64,000 nt of DNA from Hyphomicrobiales bacterium (GTDB lineage: Bacteria; Pseudomonadota; Alphaproteobacteria; Rhizobiales; Rhizobiaceae): the NCBI GenBank assembly GCA_900473185.1, contig UCKU01000031.1, positions 26,140 to 90,139 on the forward strand. The letters are read 5' to 3'. Both the position numbers and the translations under genes were made by a program. The notes below the pieces were generated by a model. It was not told the origin of the DNA, did not search any database, and saw only the letters and a program-made list of their open reading frames with translations. Shown one piece after another: positions 24,371 to 33,205 of the stretch (the stretch's first letter is position 1; every line of letters begins with the position of its first letter).

Positions 24371-24862
24371 TCACAGCCGCTTAGCCATCCAAAGGTGCGG
24401 CTGGCCCTCGTCCTCGTAATCGACATCGCTGATCTGCATATAGCCCTGCTTGGCATACAGATCGTGCGCGTATTCCTGGGCATGCAGCTTCACCAGTTTG
24501 GCGCCGGCCTCGCGCGCGGCCTCGTCGCTCGCGGCGATGATCACACTCGCCAAACCCCGGCGACGAAACGCCGGCATTACGGCTACACGGCCCAGCAGGT
24601 AGGTTTCCCCTGACGTCACGCCCTCGTCGAACGCGCATGTGGGTGACTGCGGGCTCTCGGGCGAAAGTGCGCGCTCCAGTGGCTCGGGGAACAAGCGTGA
24701 GCACCCCGCCAGCTCACCATCGATATAGAGCGTCACGTGCACGCAGGCAGGGTTGTCGTCGATGCCGTCGAACTCATTCTCATAGCCCTGCTCGTCCATA
24801 AAGACCGTGCGCCGCACCGCAAAGGCGTCGTCGCGCTTGTTGGTCTTGATCTGCCGAGACAT
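24371..24862 (-). CDS. GNAT-family N-acetyltransferase (ElaA-like)
   Basis: 163 residues. FAVRRTVFMDEQGYENEFDG with DDNPACVHVTLYIDGELAGC is the typical ElaA/YjcF opening. The CoA loop is RVAVMPAFRRRGLASVIIAA, and HAQEYAHDLYAKQGY closes the fold. It lies 49 bases downstream of the MarR gene on the same strand and is likely its operon partner. Substrates of this group are unknown; some members act on polyamines or small amines. Confidence 0.87.
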   Translation of the reverse strand: MSRQIKTNKRDDAFAVRRTVFMDEQGYENEFDGIDDNPACVHVTLYIDGELAGCSRLFPEPLERALSPESPQSPTCAFDEGVTSGETYLLGRVAVMPAFRRRGLASVIIAASDEAAREAGAKLVKLHAQEYAHDLYAKQGYMQISDVDYEDEGQPHLWMAKRL

Positions 24863-24911
24863 GAAGGCCCCTTTATCTGTCGGTTCGCTTGCGCAAAGCC
24901 CCCGGAGAAGC

Positions 24912-25358
24912 TCACGGCATGGCCTCTGCTATGCGCAGCAAGGCTGAATATATGATCTCGGGATCATCGGGCGCAACGGCGTTTCGGACCAGGCCTTCGG
25001 CGTTGGCGACAATCTCGTGGGCTGCACGCAATAGCGACCGCCCGTCCGGCGTAAGTTCTGTTGTCAGGACCCGCCCATGTACCGGGTGGGCCGTTCGCTC
25101 GATGAGGCCGTCCCGTTCGAGTGTCGCGATGATGGACTGCATCGTCTGCGGTGTTACGAAGGCCCGCCGCGCGAGCTCCGCACTCGACAGGCCCGCGCTG
25201 ACCTCGAGCCCCGCCAGGACCGAATATTGCGGGGTCGTCAATCCAATGTTTCTAAGTTCGGTGTCGAGATGGCCCCGCAGCGCCTGCTGCGCCCGCTTCA
25301 GCGCATATCCGAGCGAGCGGTAGGTGTCATCAACAGGCGGATCAATCAGGCTGGACAT
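24912..25358 (-). CDS. MarR-family transcriptional regulator
   Basis: 148 residues. The winged helix is typical: LTTPQYSVLAGLEVSAGLSS, AELARRAFVTPQTMQSIIAT and LERDGLIERTAHPVHGRVLT, with flanking dimerisation helices. The ATG at 25358 has AAGGG eight bases upstream. A strong promoter with a palindrome in its spacer lies directly ahead (25375-25404), suggesting tight autorepression. It likely also controls the downstream GNAT gene and the divergent VOC gene. Confidence 0.9.
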   Translation of the reverse strand: MSSLIDPPVDDTYRSLGYALKRAQQALRGHLDTELRNIGLTTPQYSVLAGLEVSAGLSSAELARRAFVTPQTMQSIIATLERDGLIERTAHPVHGRVLTTELTPDGRSLLRAAHEIVANAEGLVRNAVAPDDPEIIYSALLRIAEAMP

Positions 25359-25374
25359 ATCAGTACCCTTATAT

Positions 25375-25404
25375 TATATCAGGGCCCTGACGATACTGCG
25401 TCAA
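25375..25404 (-). promoter_or_regulatory. MarR promoter with operator palindrome in the spacer
   Basis: Read on the minus strand, TTGACG (25404-25399) and GATATA (25380-25375) are 18 bases apart. TCAGGGCCCTGA (25379-25390), a perfect palindrome, fills the space from the -10 into the spacer. A bound MarR dimer would exclude RNA polymerase. Confidence 0.6.
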
Positions 25405-25426
25405 GTAGAAAAAGGAAAGATAGCTC

Positions 25427-25798
25427 ATGCCTCGCCTCATTGGACCGGATTTCATCGGAATACAGACAAAGGATCTGGACGCCGCAAGGACCTTTTATCG
25501 AGACATTGTCGGGCTTACGCCATCGGCAAAAGCTCCTCCGGGCGCGATTGTTTTCGAAACGTACCCGATCCCATTCGCCGTCCGCACGCCGATCGAGGAC
25601 TTTGACGACACCCAGAAGCTGGGGGTTGGCATCGCGATCTGGTTTGGCTGCGATGACGCTGACGAATTGCACGCTCATCTGTGCGAGCGCGACGTGCGGA
25701 TAGCTTTCCCGCCGAAGGACGGTCCGTTCGGGCGCTATTTCGCCTTCGTCGATCCATTCGGCTATACGATAACTGCGCATACCCTCTCAACAAAGTAA
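25427..25798 (+). CDS. VOC/glyoxalase-fold protein
   Basis: 123 residues forming a two-module beta-alpha-beta-beta-beta fold: IGPDFIGIQTKDLDAARTFY, RDIVGLT, GVGIAIWFGCDDADELHAHL and FAFVDPFGYTITAH. Only some of the His/Glu metal ligands of glyoxalase I are recognisable, so a bleomycin-binding-like or dioxygenase-like role is equally possible. GGAAAG precedes the ATG. It is divergent from the MarR gene 68 bases away, the classic layout for a MarR-repressed detoxification gene. Confidence 0.85.
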   Translation: MPRLIGPDFIGIQTKDLDAARTFYRDIVGLTPSAKAPPGAIVFETYPIPFAVRTPIEDFDDTQKLGVGIAIWFGCDDADELHAHLCERDVRIAFPPKDGPFGRYFAFVDPFGYTITAHTLSTK

Positions 25799-26136
25799 CT
25801 GAAACGGCGTTCGCAGACGCGCAGCCCCCAACTGAAATGCGAGTACTTTCTCTCGCAGATATCCGGAATTATGCAGCAAATGCGACGAACGGTCGCTTTC
25901 GGCCCATAGCGGCGTCTCACTAGATGAAGTCATCGCTACACCTGATCGGGGATTGCTGGGTTCGAGCAGACCTCTTTTCGTTGCGGCGGCGGGGACCCTG
26001 TATTTCCTCGACTATGGCAGCCAAGTGCGCTGCACCTGTCGGGCGACAGCGTCTAACTTGTCTAGCATCAGCGGATGCGGCGCCATTGGCCGCGTCTCGT
26101 TAGAACCTCCCAAGCAATAACAGGAGTCGATCACCA
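25799..26136. other. Intergenic stretch, no gene seen
   Basis: This stretch of 338 bases has no ORF with a credible start. It contains GGTCGCTTTCGGCCCATAGC, which looks like a fragment of a dispersed non-coding repeat, but no second copy occurs in this window. The RidA-family ribosome-binding site is at its right end. Confidence 0.5.
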
Positions 26137-26622
26137 ATGTCGCATATCGAAAGCCAGCTACAACGGTTGGGGCTGGAACTTCCGGCGCCGATCCTGCTTC
26201 CGCCTGGCGTGAAACTCTCCTTTCCCTGGGTCCGCATTTCAGGGTCAAGAGCTTATATTTCCGGACACGGGCCGCTCAATTCAGACGGGTCGATTGCTCG
26301 ACCGCTCGGAAAGGTCGGGAAAGATCTGTCGCTGGAAGAAGGCTACCATGCCGCTCGCCTGACCGCACTGGCAATGTTGGCCAGCCTGAAAGTTGCGTTG
26401 GGTGACCTGGACCGGGTGGACAGTTGGCTTCGCGTCTTTGGCATGGTGAATACAGATCCCTCCTTCAACTCATATCCACTGGTTATCAATGGCTTCAGCG
26501 ACCTTATCGCAGAGGTCTACGGCGGCGAACGCGGATCCCACGCCCGCTCCGCGATAGGCGTGGCAGGCCTGCCATTTGATCTTCCCGTCGAGATTGAAGC
26601 TGAGGTTCTTATACGGCCTTAG
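26137..26622 (+). CDS. RidA/YjgF-family protein
   Basis: 161 residues from the ATG at 26137, behind CAGGAG. The fold motifs are present: WVRISGSRAYISGHGPLNSD, GYHAARLTALAMLASLKVAL, WLRVFGMVNTD and the C-terminal RSAIGVAGLPFDLPVEIEAE. The Arg at HARSAIGV sits where the substrate carboxylate is bound in deaminases, so imine deaminase activity is more plausible here than for the RidA-like gene at 18774-19205. Its last 14 bases overlap the convergent AraC gene. Confidence 0.87.
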   Translation: MSHIESQLQRLGLELPAPILLPPGVKLSFPWVRISGSRAYISGHGPLNSDGSIARPLGKVGKDLSLEEGYHAARLTALAMLASLKVALGDLDRVDSWLRVFGMVNTDPSFNSYPLVINGFSDLIAEVYGGERGSHARSAIGVAGLPFDLPVEIEAEVLIRP

Positions 26623-27610
26623 CGACCGCTTGGACGTCAGCTTCGTCAAGATCGGTCAGCGACTCCTGATCAGGAAATTCCGCCGGCCTTGGGCGGCCGT
26701 CAATGCGTCGAGCTGCTCGATAACGGCCGGGTGACAGGCCGTGGTGCCGCTGGAACACCTTCGAGAACGCCGCGGCGGTTTCATAGCCGACGCGGCTTGC
26801 GATCCGGGCAATTCCCTCATCGCTTGTTTCCAGGAGAAACGCAGCCTCCGACATCCGGCGTGCGATCAGATAGCGCTGCATGGACTGGCCGACGAGCCTG
26901 GTGAAGCGAGCCGAAAACACCGAGCGACCGAGCCCCACGCGGTGTGCTAGGTCGCGAAGTGTCCAGGGCATATCCGGTCGCTCGTGGATCAACTCGAGCG
27001 CTTGTCCAATATAGGGGTCCGCCATCGCCCCAAGCCATCCGCCTTCTCCTGGCCTGAGAGATTTGATCCAGCTTCGCAACACCTCGACGAAGAGCACCTC
27101 CGTCATTCGCGACAGCGCGACGCGTTGGCCGGGACGTTCAAGCGCCGACTCGCTCACCATGCGTCGCAAGATAGCCTCTAGCCAGTCACCGTCCATCGCC
27201 GGCTTCAGGAGAAGTACGGGCGGAAGCAGTTCCAACACGCTGCCGCGCGCGGGCCACGACAGAATGAAATTGCCACAGATCATCGTCGAGAGCGGCTGCG
27301 CGCTGCCTCCATGACGCATGACGCCAAGATGTGCGGGGCGGTCAAGGTCCGTAACCAGGAACGGCTTCGTCCCGCTATCCGAGTAAATCAAATGGGGCTC
27401 GCCGCGTGTGATGACGACGAGATCGCCCTCTGCCATGCGGAGCTCTTGCCCATGTTCGAGCGCGAGGGTGGCCGAGCCGTGACTGAGATAATGGAACAGG
27501 GCGTAGGGGCGCTCCGGCAAGGCCAGGTTCCAGGGATGACCGAGCTCGAAGTGAAAGAGCAGGGTTCCGCTAAGGCGAACGCGATCGAGCACTTCGGCGA
27601 GGATGTCCAT
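26609..27610 (-). CDS. AraC-family transcriptional regulator (AraC_binding_2/cupin_6)
   Basis: 333 residues. The N-terminal cupin-like sensor includes RPYALFHYLSHGSATLALEH and MAEGDLVVITRGEPHLI. The C-terminal DNA-binding domain has WTLRDLAHRVGLGRSVFSAR and GIARIASRVGYETAAAFSKV before QRHHGLSPGRYRA. The ATG at 27610 is chosen for family length; its nearest purine-rich site (AGGAC) is about 12 bases upstream. It is divergent from a secreted hydrolase gene, which it may activate, and convergent with RidA. Confidence 0.87.
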   Translation of the reverse strand: MDILAEVLDRVRLSGTLLFHFELGHPWNLALPERPYALFHYLSHGSATLALEHGQELRMAEGDLVVITRGEPHLIYSDSGTKPFLVTDLDRPAHLGVMRHGGSAQPLSTMICGNFILSWPARGSVLELLPPVLLLKPAMDGDWLEAILRRMVSESALERPGQRVALSRMTEVLFVEVLRSWIKSLRPGEGGWLGAMADPYIGQALELIHERPDMPWTLRDLAHRVGLGRSVFSARFTRLVGQSMQRYLIARRMSEAAFLLETSDEGIARIASRVGYETAAAFSKVFQRHHGLSPGRYRAARRIDGRPRPAEFPDQESLTDLDEADVQAVAKAV

Positions 27611-27814
27611 GCCCCTGATGGTAGTCCTGCGGACGGTCGGACACAATATCCGGACGATTGGGGCCTAACGTCCGAGAACCCTTCGTATTATTTCGTGTCG
27701 AGGTGAGCCAACAGGGTCACCCAGCAAGCAATCTGGCAAACTGCCGCAACACGTACCCAAGCGCCTGCCCTTTTCCGCAGGTCGGGGTTGTCGGCATCCC
27801 AACAGGAGCAAGCA

Positions 27815-28585
27815 ATGCGAAATAGACTACTCTTAGCAGCCACCGTTCTTTTCGCCGGGGCAGCATATGTCGCACCTGCCCGATCGGCTGATCTACCCAA
27901 GGGGGCGGCGCACAACATCGTGCTCGTCCATGGCGCTTTCGTCGACCAGACAAGCTGGGTGCCCGTTGCCGACATCCTCACGAAGAAGGGCTATAACGTA
28001 ACGCTGGTCGAAAATCCGCTCACATCGCTGGCTGCGGATGTCGATGCCACCAAGCGGGCACTGGCGAAGCAGGATGGCAAGACCGTCCTCGTTGGTCACT
28101 CCTGGGCCGGCGTGGTCATCACGCAAGCCGGTGACGATCCCAAGGTCTCCGCGCTCGTCTACGTCTCCGCCTTCGCGCCTGACGTCGGAGAATCTCTGGC
28201 GGCCCTGGCCAAGCACGGCCCGGCAACCGAAGGCACCAATGCAATTCATCCCGACGACAAGGGCAACCTCTATATCGATCCCAAGGTGTTTCCGACCGCG
28301 GTCGCGGCGGACCTTCCGCTGAAGATTGCCGAATCCCTGGCAAACTCGCAGCTTCCGCTGAACCACACAGCCTACGAGGCTCCGGTCGATATCGCGGCCT
28401 GGCACGACAAGCCGACCTTCTATGTGATCAGCACGAAGGACAGGGTCATCGCGCCGGAGACCCAGAAACTGTTCGCGGCCAGGATCAAGGCCAAGACCAC
28501 CGAGGTGGCCGGCAGCCATGCCTCTCTCGTCGTCCATGCGGACGAGGTCGCCGCGGTCATTGAAAAGGCCGCGCTCACGAACTGA
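27815..28585 (+). CDS. Exported alpha/beta hydrolase
   Basis: 256 residues from the ATG at 27815, behind CAGGAGC. A signal peptide (MRNRLLLAATVLFAGAAYVA) precedes NIVLVHGAFVDQTSWVPVAD, the oxyanion-loop strand. The nucleophile is Ser96 in VGHSWAG, the acid probably the Asp of STKDRVI, and the base the His in GSHASLVVH. It is closely related to the protein at 55406-56164 in both layout and motifs. The substrate is unknown; homologues are often annotated as salicylate esterase-like. It is divergent from an AraC gene. Confidence 0.88.
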   Translation: MRNRLLLAATVLFAGAAYVAPARSADLPKGAAHNIVLVHGAFVDQTSWVPVADILTKKGYNVTLVENPLTSLAADVDATKRALAKQDGKTVLVGHSWAGVVITQAGDDPKVSALVYVSAFAPDVGESLAALAKHGPATEGTNAIHPDDKGNLYIDPKVFPTAVAADLPLKIAESLANSQLPLNHTAYEAPVDIAAWHDKPTFYVISTKDRVIAPETQKLFAARIKAKTTEVAGSHASLVVHADEVAAVIEKAALTN

Positions 28586-28952
28586 CTATATTGCTCCCGG
28601 TGCCACCGTGCCGGGAGTATCTCTCCCCCGCTGAAAACACGCGGGGCTCCGACTTTTGCGGGATTAGGTAGCAAAAACCACCAGATTTGAATTCCTGAAT
28701 ACCGTAGCCTTGATCCAAAGCAGATGGAGCGGCATTGGATCAAGCAGATGAAGAGTCGATCGGGAAAATTGGGGCTGGTTATGCCTGGAGCTTGAGGTTA
28801 GTCGCCGTAAGTTGGCCTACCTCAATCAATTCGCAATCATTTCAGAAATTACACTGAACGGCCGAACATTTCACAATCACCTCTTGCCATTCGTAGTACC
28901 ACAACAGTCCTTGCGCGATAACAGTCGAGACCGCGACAACCAATATCGTCTG
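28586..28952. other. AT-richer intergenic stretch with a hairpin
   Basis: CTCCCGG and CCGGGAG near 28594-28617 form a seven-base-pair stem just after the hydrolase stop, a probable weak terminator without a T tract. The remaining 330 bases are visibly richer in A and T than neighbouring DNA and hold no convincing gene. Confidence 0.5.
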
Positions 28953-29357
28953 TCAGAGCGTGAGGGATTTCCAAAAGATAAACCGAGCTAGAAGCAGGCA
29001 GCTCGTCATTCCTGCCGGAAACATCAAAACTGGCACCCATGAAAAAACTTCTGCTTCAAATCGGTCTTTCGACGAACAGCACAAGAAGTATTTGTGGTCT
29101 TCCGAAAGCCCAAGAATGACCTCGGTCACCGCTATATACGCACTCCAAACCACCGACACCGGGCCAAGAAGAAACCCCACGACAGCGACGACGAGGAATG
29201 CCCCAAATAAAAACAGGAACAGATTCAGGCCAATCATAAAAGCGAGTGTTTTCAGCACGAGGAAGACTGGCGATGCCAGAACACAAAGTAACGCCGCCGA
29301 TGCCCAAGCCCACTTTTGTCTCTGAGTTGGAAGGTCGACTTCGGCTTGCACATCCAT
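28953..29357 (-). CDS. Small integral membrane protein, unknown
   Basis: 134 residues with about four hydrophobic stretches: WAWASAALLCVLASPVFLVL, AFMIGLNLFLFLFGAFLVVA with VVGFLLGPVSVVWSAY, and VFSWVPVLMFPAGMTSCLLL. A pair of Cys lies in the loop YFLCCSSKD. The ATG at 29357 has GAGGGG upstream. Codon use is more AT-rich than in neighbouring genes, which hints at recent acquisition. No family is recognised. The gene is plausible but not certain. Confidence 0.55.
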   Translation of the reverse strand: MDVQAEVDLPTQRQKWAWASAALLCVLASPVFLVLKTLAFMIGLNLFLFLFGAFLVVAVVGFLLGPVSVVWSAYIAVTEVILGLSEDHKYFLCCSSKDRFEAEVFSWVPVLMFPAGMTSCLLLARFIFWKSLTL

Positions 29358-29488
29358 GCGTGGCCCCTCAGATGTGAAAAAGCAAAACGACCATGTGGTG
29401 GTAGTGCGCTAACTGTATGCTGATCACACTGTCAAGCCATCTATCGTGCGATCAGTTTGACTCCAACCCAAGAACATCGCGGGACCAA

Positions 29489-30694
29489 TCACCGAACAAG
29501 GAACCCAAGCACTGCCGCGTTTGCCAGATCGATGAAGAAGGCGGAGACGAGCGGCAGGATGATGAATGCGATGGTCGCTGCTCCGTGGATTTTGGTGACC
29601 GCCGTCATGTTGGCTATTGCCGTGGGGGTCGCTCCGAGCGAAATTCCGCAGAAGCCGGCGGAAATGACCGCCGCATTGTAGTTGCGCCCCATGGCCGGGA
29701 ACACGACGAAGATGATGTAGACGATGGCTGCAAGCGTCTGCACCGCCAGCACGATCGCCAGCGAAAGGCCGAGCCCGCTCAGGCCCCACAACTGCATGCT
29801 CATCAAAGACATCGCCAGGAATATGTTCAGCGAGAGATCGGAGATAAGTGCGAGACCGCGGGTGTGCGTCGGCCAGGGCAAGCGCGGCGCCAGGATCGGA
29901 ACGGTGTTCGTCATCACGATGGCGACCAGCAGACAGACGACGAACAGGGGAAGGTTGATGCCGGCTTCAAGGATGATCTCGTGCAGGGCGTAGCCGATGA
30001 TGATCGCAATATTTGTGACCAGCAATGTGCGCAACAGGCTGATGTAGCTGACATCGTCTTCGTGGCCGGCAACGGCATCCCGCGACACGCCGATTGTCAA
30101 CTCCTCGTCCTTGGGGCCGCTCAGGCCATTCCGGGTGATCAGATATTGTGCGATTGGCCCCCCGATGAGGCTGGCGATGACCAGGCCGAGCGTTGCGCTG
30201 GCAATGCCAATTTCGAGAGCATTGGTGAGACCGAAACGGCTCGACACAATCGGAGCCCAGGCAATCGTCGTGCCGTGTCCGCCGATCAGCGAGGTCGAGC
30301 CGAGAAGGATTGCCATGCCTTGCGGAAGACCGAGCACTTCGCTCGCCCCCATGGAAAGGAGGTTCTGGATGACAAGAAACACAAGCGTGAGGGCCAGCAG
30401 GATGAGAAACGGCTTGCCTCCGGCAAGGAGATCGGAGACCCGCGCGTTCAGGCCAACGCCGGTGAAAAAGTAAAGCAGCAACAGGTCGCGTGCGCCAAGC
30501 GTGAAGCTGATCTCGATGTCGAAGAACTCATAGGCGACGAGCGTCACGAGTGCTGCCAGGAGCCCGCCCGTGACCGCCTCCGGGATGCTCCAGCGGGTGA
30601 GGGCGGGGATGAGCCGATTGAGGTTCGCGCCAGCGAAGAACACGAGGATCGCTATGGTGAACGACAGCAGTCCCGGGACCTCGATTGTCGACAT
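29489..30694 (-). CDS. gltS: Sodium/glutamate symporter
   Basis: 401 residues, the usual GltS length. The family landmarks are present: two repeated halves, each with a hairpin-like Gly/Ser-rich loop. LLGSTSLIGGHGTTIAWAP in the first half and AGFCGISLGATPTAIANMTA in the second are the re-entrant loops that line the transport path. The start LLSFTIAILVFFAGANLNRL is also typical. It imports glutamate with sodium across the inner membrane. It is monocistronic, followed by AT-rich DNA. Confidence 0.93.
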   Translation of the reverse strand: MSTIEVPGLLSFTIAILVFFAGANLNRLIPALTRWSIPEAVTGGLLAALVTLVAYEFFDIEISFTLGARDLLLLYFFTGVGLNARVSDLLAGGKPFLILLALTLVFLVIQNLLSMGASEVLGLPQGMAILLGSTSLIGGHGTTIAWAPIVSSRFGLTNALEIGIASATLGLVIASLIGGPIAQYLITRNGLSGPKDEELTIGVSRDAVAGHEDDVSYISLLRTLLVTNIAIIIGYALHEIILEAGINLPLFVVCLLVAIVMTNTVPILAPRLPWPTHTRGLALISDLSLNIFLAMSLMSMQLWGLSGLGLSLAIVLAVQTLAAIVYIIFVVFPAMGRNYNAAVISAGFCGISLGATPTAIANMTAVTKIHGAATIAFIILPLVSAFFIDLANAAVLGFLVR

Positions 30695-30830
30695 GTGCCA
30701 CCTTCACCGCCAGACGCGCCTTGTCGGTTGCAAAACACTGCCACACGCGCTTTGACTGAACCAGTGAAAATATTATTTTGTCGGCTCGCTGCTCCCCGGA
30801 CACTATCTCGCACCTGGCTTTTGCGGCCTG

Positions 30831-31535
30831 CTACTGGTTTCGAAGCACGCCGACGAGAGCCTTTCCGTCGGTGAAATAGGGATCGCCGCCTCCGTTGCGA
30901 CCGTCTTTGGTCGGTCCGATGCCATTGATCTCATAGCTCGACAAAAGTTGCCCGGCCTTGAGAAGATCGCTGATGACAAGGTCTCGCTCTGCGTCGACAT
31001 CAGGGCCGATATGATGCGTGATTTGACCGGTATCGTGGCTGAAGCCGACGCCCCGATCAAAACTTGCCGAGCCCAGCCAGTGCGGGCGATCGTTTGGGCC
31101 GGTTTGTTCGGTCAGCCAGAAACGAACATGGTTGCGTTCGTCGGCGCTTTTGCCCACGGGCTTTTCGAAAGCCAGATCCTGTTTTCTGCCCTCAAAAAAC
31201 AGTGGGCTGACCGGCGCATCGAGATCGGGCCGATCAAGCACCACGCTCAGTCCGATATCGATCGATGTGCGCAAGGTAATCTTATCGGCAGGATCCCATC
31301 CGGCAGTCGCGAACGCCCGGATGACCTCTTCCTTCGAACCGACAAGACCGACATTGATGGGGTCGCCGGGAATACCCTGCTCGGTGGTCGTGACCATGTT
31401 GCCAACCTTGGCAACGCGGTCGGCATCGTGAAAAATCCAGATTTCGGGAATGACGAAATAGGCAAGCAGCAAATATGTGAACAGCAGGGCAGCCACGGTG
31501 CTCGTCGCCATGCGGATCTTCGTGCGATGACGCAT
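30831..31535 (-). CDS. LssY C-terminal domain protein, membrane-anchored
   Basis: 234 residues from the ATG at 31535, behind GGGGGGA. One N-terminal transmembrane anchor (ATSTVAALLFTYLLLAYFVI) is followed by an LssY-C domain: GDPINVGLVGSKEEVIRAFA, AGWDPADKITLRTSIDIGL, APVSPLFFEGRKQDLAFEKP and RNHVRFWL. In other bacteria this domain is often fused to a PAP2 phosphatase and DedA segments; here it is alone. Its biochemical role is not established. It is divergent from an orphan ORF at 31801. Confidence 0.85.
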   Translation of the reverse strand: MRHRTKIRMATSTVAALLFTYLLLAYFVIPEIWIFHDADRVAKVGNMVTTTEQGIPGDPINVGLVGSKEEVIRAFATAGWDPADKITLRTSIDIGLSVVLDRPDLDAPVSPLFFEGRKQDLAFEKPVGKSADERNHVRFWLTEQTGPNDRPHWLGSASFDRGVGFSHDTGQITHHIGPDVDAERDLVISDLLKAGQLLSSYEINGIGPTKDGRNGGGDPYFTDGKALVGVLRNQ

Positions 31536-31800
31536 TGGAAATCCCCCCAGATTGCCAGGGAGGATCATACGCCGAACATGCGGCGGCGACATTCATAATT
31601 TGCAGTTGGCTTCGGCAGCAACTGCCACCGGCCGCTTGTGGCGCAAAGCGGTCAAGGCTTTCGCTAGCTTTCGGCCCGAAGCGAACATAGAAGCCCGGAT
31701 TCTTTTGGACGGCTTTGCGTCTCCAAGCCGCTCGTTCGTCTGCCACCACCTCAACCGAGCCTATGCACAAGGTATTGCCATATAATCGGGGGAGGGGCTC

Positions 31801-32274
31801 GTGGAAGGCTACCGGAAATTACTGGTCTTAGGGATGAACGAGGCAATTAAGCAGGGCAGGATATCCCTTGCTGCCCCGCCCGGTAATGGTCCAACCGACG
31901 AGGATGGTCACCTGTTTGCCGGTATTGCCGGATATCCGTCCGTGGTGCTCTGGGAGAGCATCAGCTACGGCGAGCTGCGTGTTTCGGTTTGGTGGAACTA
32001 CGACCACTCGAAACACCCTCAAGCCGAATGCTCAGGAAACGCACGCGAGGGGTTTGGTCACAGCAGGCCCTTAGCGAACAGAGTCCATTACCCGAAATTT
32101 GTAGGCGCGACCGTAAGCGCCTGGCTTGAACGGAAAACCGGCAAGCATCTTCAGGGAAATGGCAAACACCATATATTCGACACCTATCTTCGGGCTGACA
32201 TGAAGGAAAAGCTTCATGCTATTCCCGATCCAAAGCCGGAAGGCTATGAAGCCGAGGGGCAATTTTTCCTGTAG
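31801..32274 (+). CDS. Hypothetical protein
   Basis: 157 residues from a GTG at 31801 with a strong GGAGGGG site upstream. The sequence is soluble, with Trp-rich strands (YPSVVLWESISYGELRVSVW, then WNYDHSKHPQAECSG) and a C-terminal helix (RADMKEKLHAIPD). No motif is recognised. It lies between the divergent LssY gene and a convergent GST gene. The ribosome-binding site and ordinary composition argue that it is coding; its function is unknown. Confidence 0.55.
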   Translation: MEGYRKLLVLGMNEAIKQGRISLAAPPGNGPTDEDGHLFAGIAGYPSVVLWESISYGELRVSVWWNYDHSKHPQAECSGNAREGFGHSRPLANRVHYPKFVGATVSAWLERKTGKHLQGNGKHHIFDTYLRADMKEKLHAIPDPKPEGYEAEGQFFL

Positions 32275-32323
32275 ATTTCGCCGCGCTCGGTAACGGCTTC
32301 GCCGCCTATCGGCCCTGTCAGGA

Positions 32324-32980
32324 CTATTGCCCGCCAGCCGATACGGCCAGGAACACCGCCTTCTGCGCCTCGAAAGCACGCTTATATGCTGGCCGCGCTT
32401 GCCCGCGTGCGATGTAGGCGCAGAGGTTCGGATATTCTCCCAGCAGGGCCGATCCCTCCAGCCTCAGCAGTACCGAGATCATCTGCAGATCGCCGGCGGT
32501 GAAGTTTCCATCCAGCCAGTCGGCATCGCCAAGCCGGGAGGAGAGTTCGCCGAGCCGCTTGCGGATGCGGTCGTTGACGTAGGCCATGCGCTCTTCGTAC
32601 CAGGCCTCCTTGCCCTCCTGATATCGGGCGGTTTCGCGGTCGACGATGACGGGTTCCATCGTGGAGACGGCGGCGAAGATCCAGGCGATTGCGCGCGCCC
32701 GGCCATTTTCATCCTGAGGCAGCAGGCCGGCATGGCGCTCGGCGATGTGCAGGATGATGGCTCCGGATTCGAAGAGGGCGAGATCGCCTTCCTCATAGGT
32801 CGGGATCTGCCCGAAAGGCTGGAGTGCGAGATGCGCCGCCTGCTTCATCGCCTTGAACGAGACAAGGCGAACCTCATAGGGCTGGCCGACTTCCTCGAGC
32901 GCCCAGCGAACGCGCATGTCACGCGCCAGACCCTTGCCGCGATCGGGCGAGCGTTCAAAGGCGGTAATGGTGATCGTCAT
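32324..32980 (-). CDS. Glutathione S-transferase family protein
   Basis: 218 residues from the ATG at 32980, behind AAGGAGA. The thioredoxin-like domain starts MTITITAFERSPDRGKGLAR and has the cis-Pro segment LQPFGQIPTYEEGDLALFES, with ES contacting glutathione. The helical domain ends with DADWLDGNFTAGDLQMISV, the N-cap Asp motif. The promoter and first codons of this gene are duplicated as a fragment at 39461-39556. The substrate is unknown. Confidence 0.9.
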   Translation of the reverse strand: MTITITAFERSPDRGKGLARDMRVRWALEEVGQPYEVRLVSFKAMKQAAHLALQPFGQIPTYEEGDLALFESGAIILHIAERHAGLLPQDENGRARAIAWIFAAVSTMEPVIVDRETARYQEGKEAWYEERMAYVNDRIRKRLGELSSRLGDADWLDGNFTAGDLQMISVLLRLEGSALLGEYPNLCAYIARGQARPAYKRAFEAQKAVFLAVSAGGQ

Positions 32981-33205
32981 GATCGTTCTCCTTCCTGTCC
33001 GTCTGGAAGACGAGTGGCCGGGCGGGAATCCGACAGCCGGATGATGGAAATAATCCCGCGCGGGCCAAGCGGAGCCAGCCTCGCGCCATCGCTCACCCAT
33101 GGAACGATAGCGTGCCGGTCACAAATAACGAGGCCTGGCAGGGTGCGTTGGTCCGGCAGGTCCTGCTCGGCCGCTCGGTGGGTTCAATCTCGTCGGCTTG
33201 CTGCT

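Noticed and set aside
29417..30874. 485-codon plus-strand frame across gltS
   Set aside because: It is antisense to a full-length symporter and is extremely rich in charged residues without any domain.
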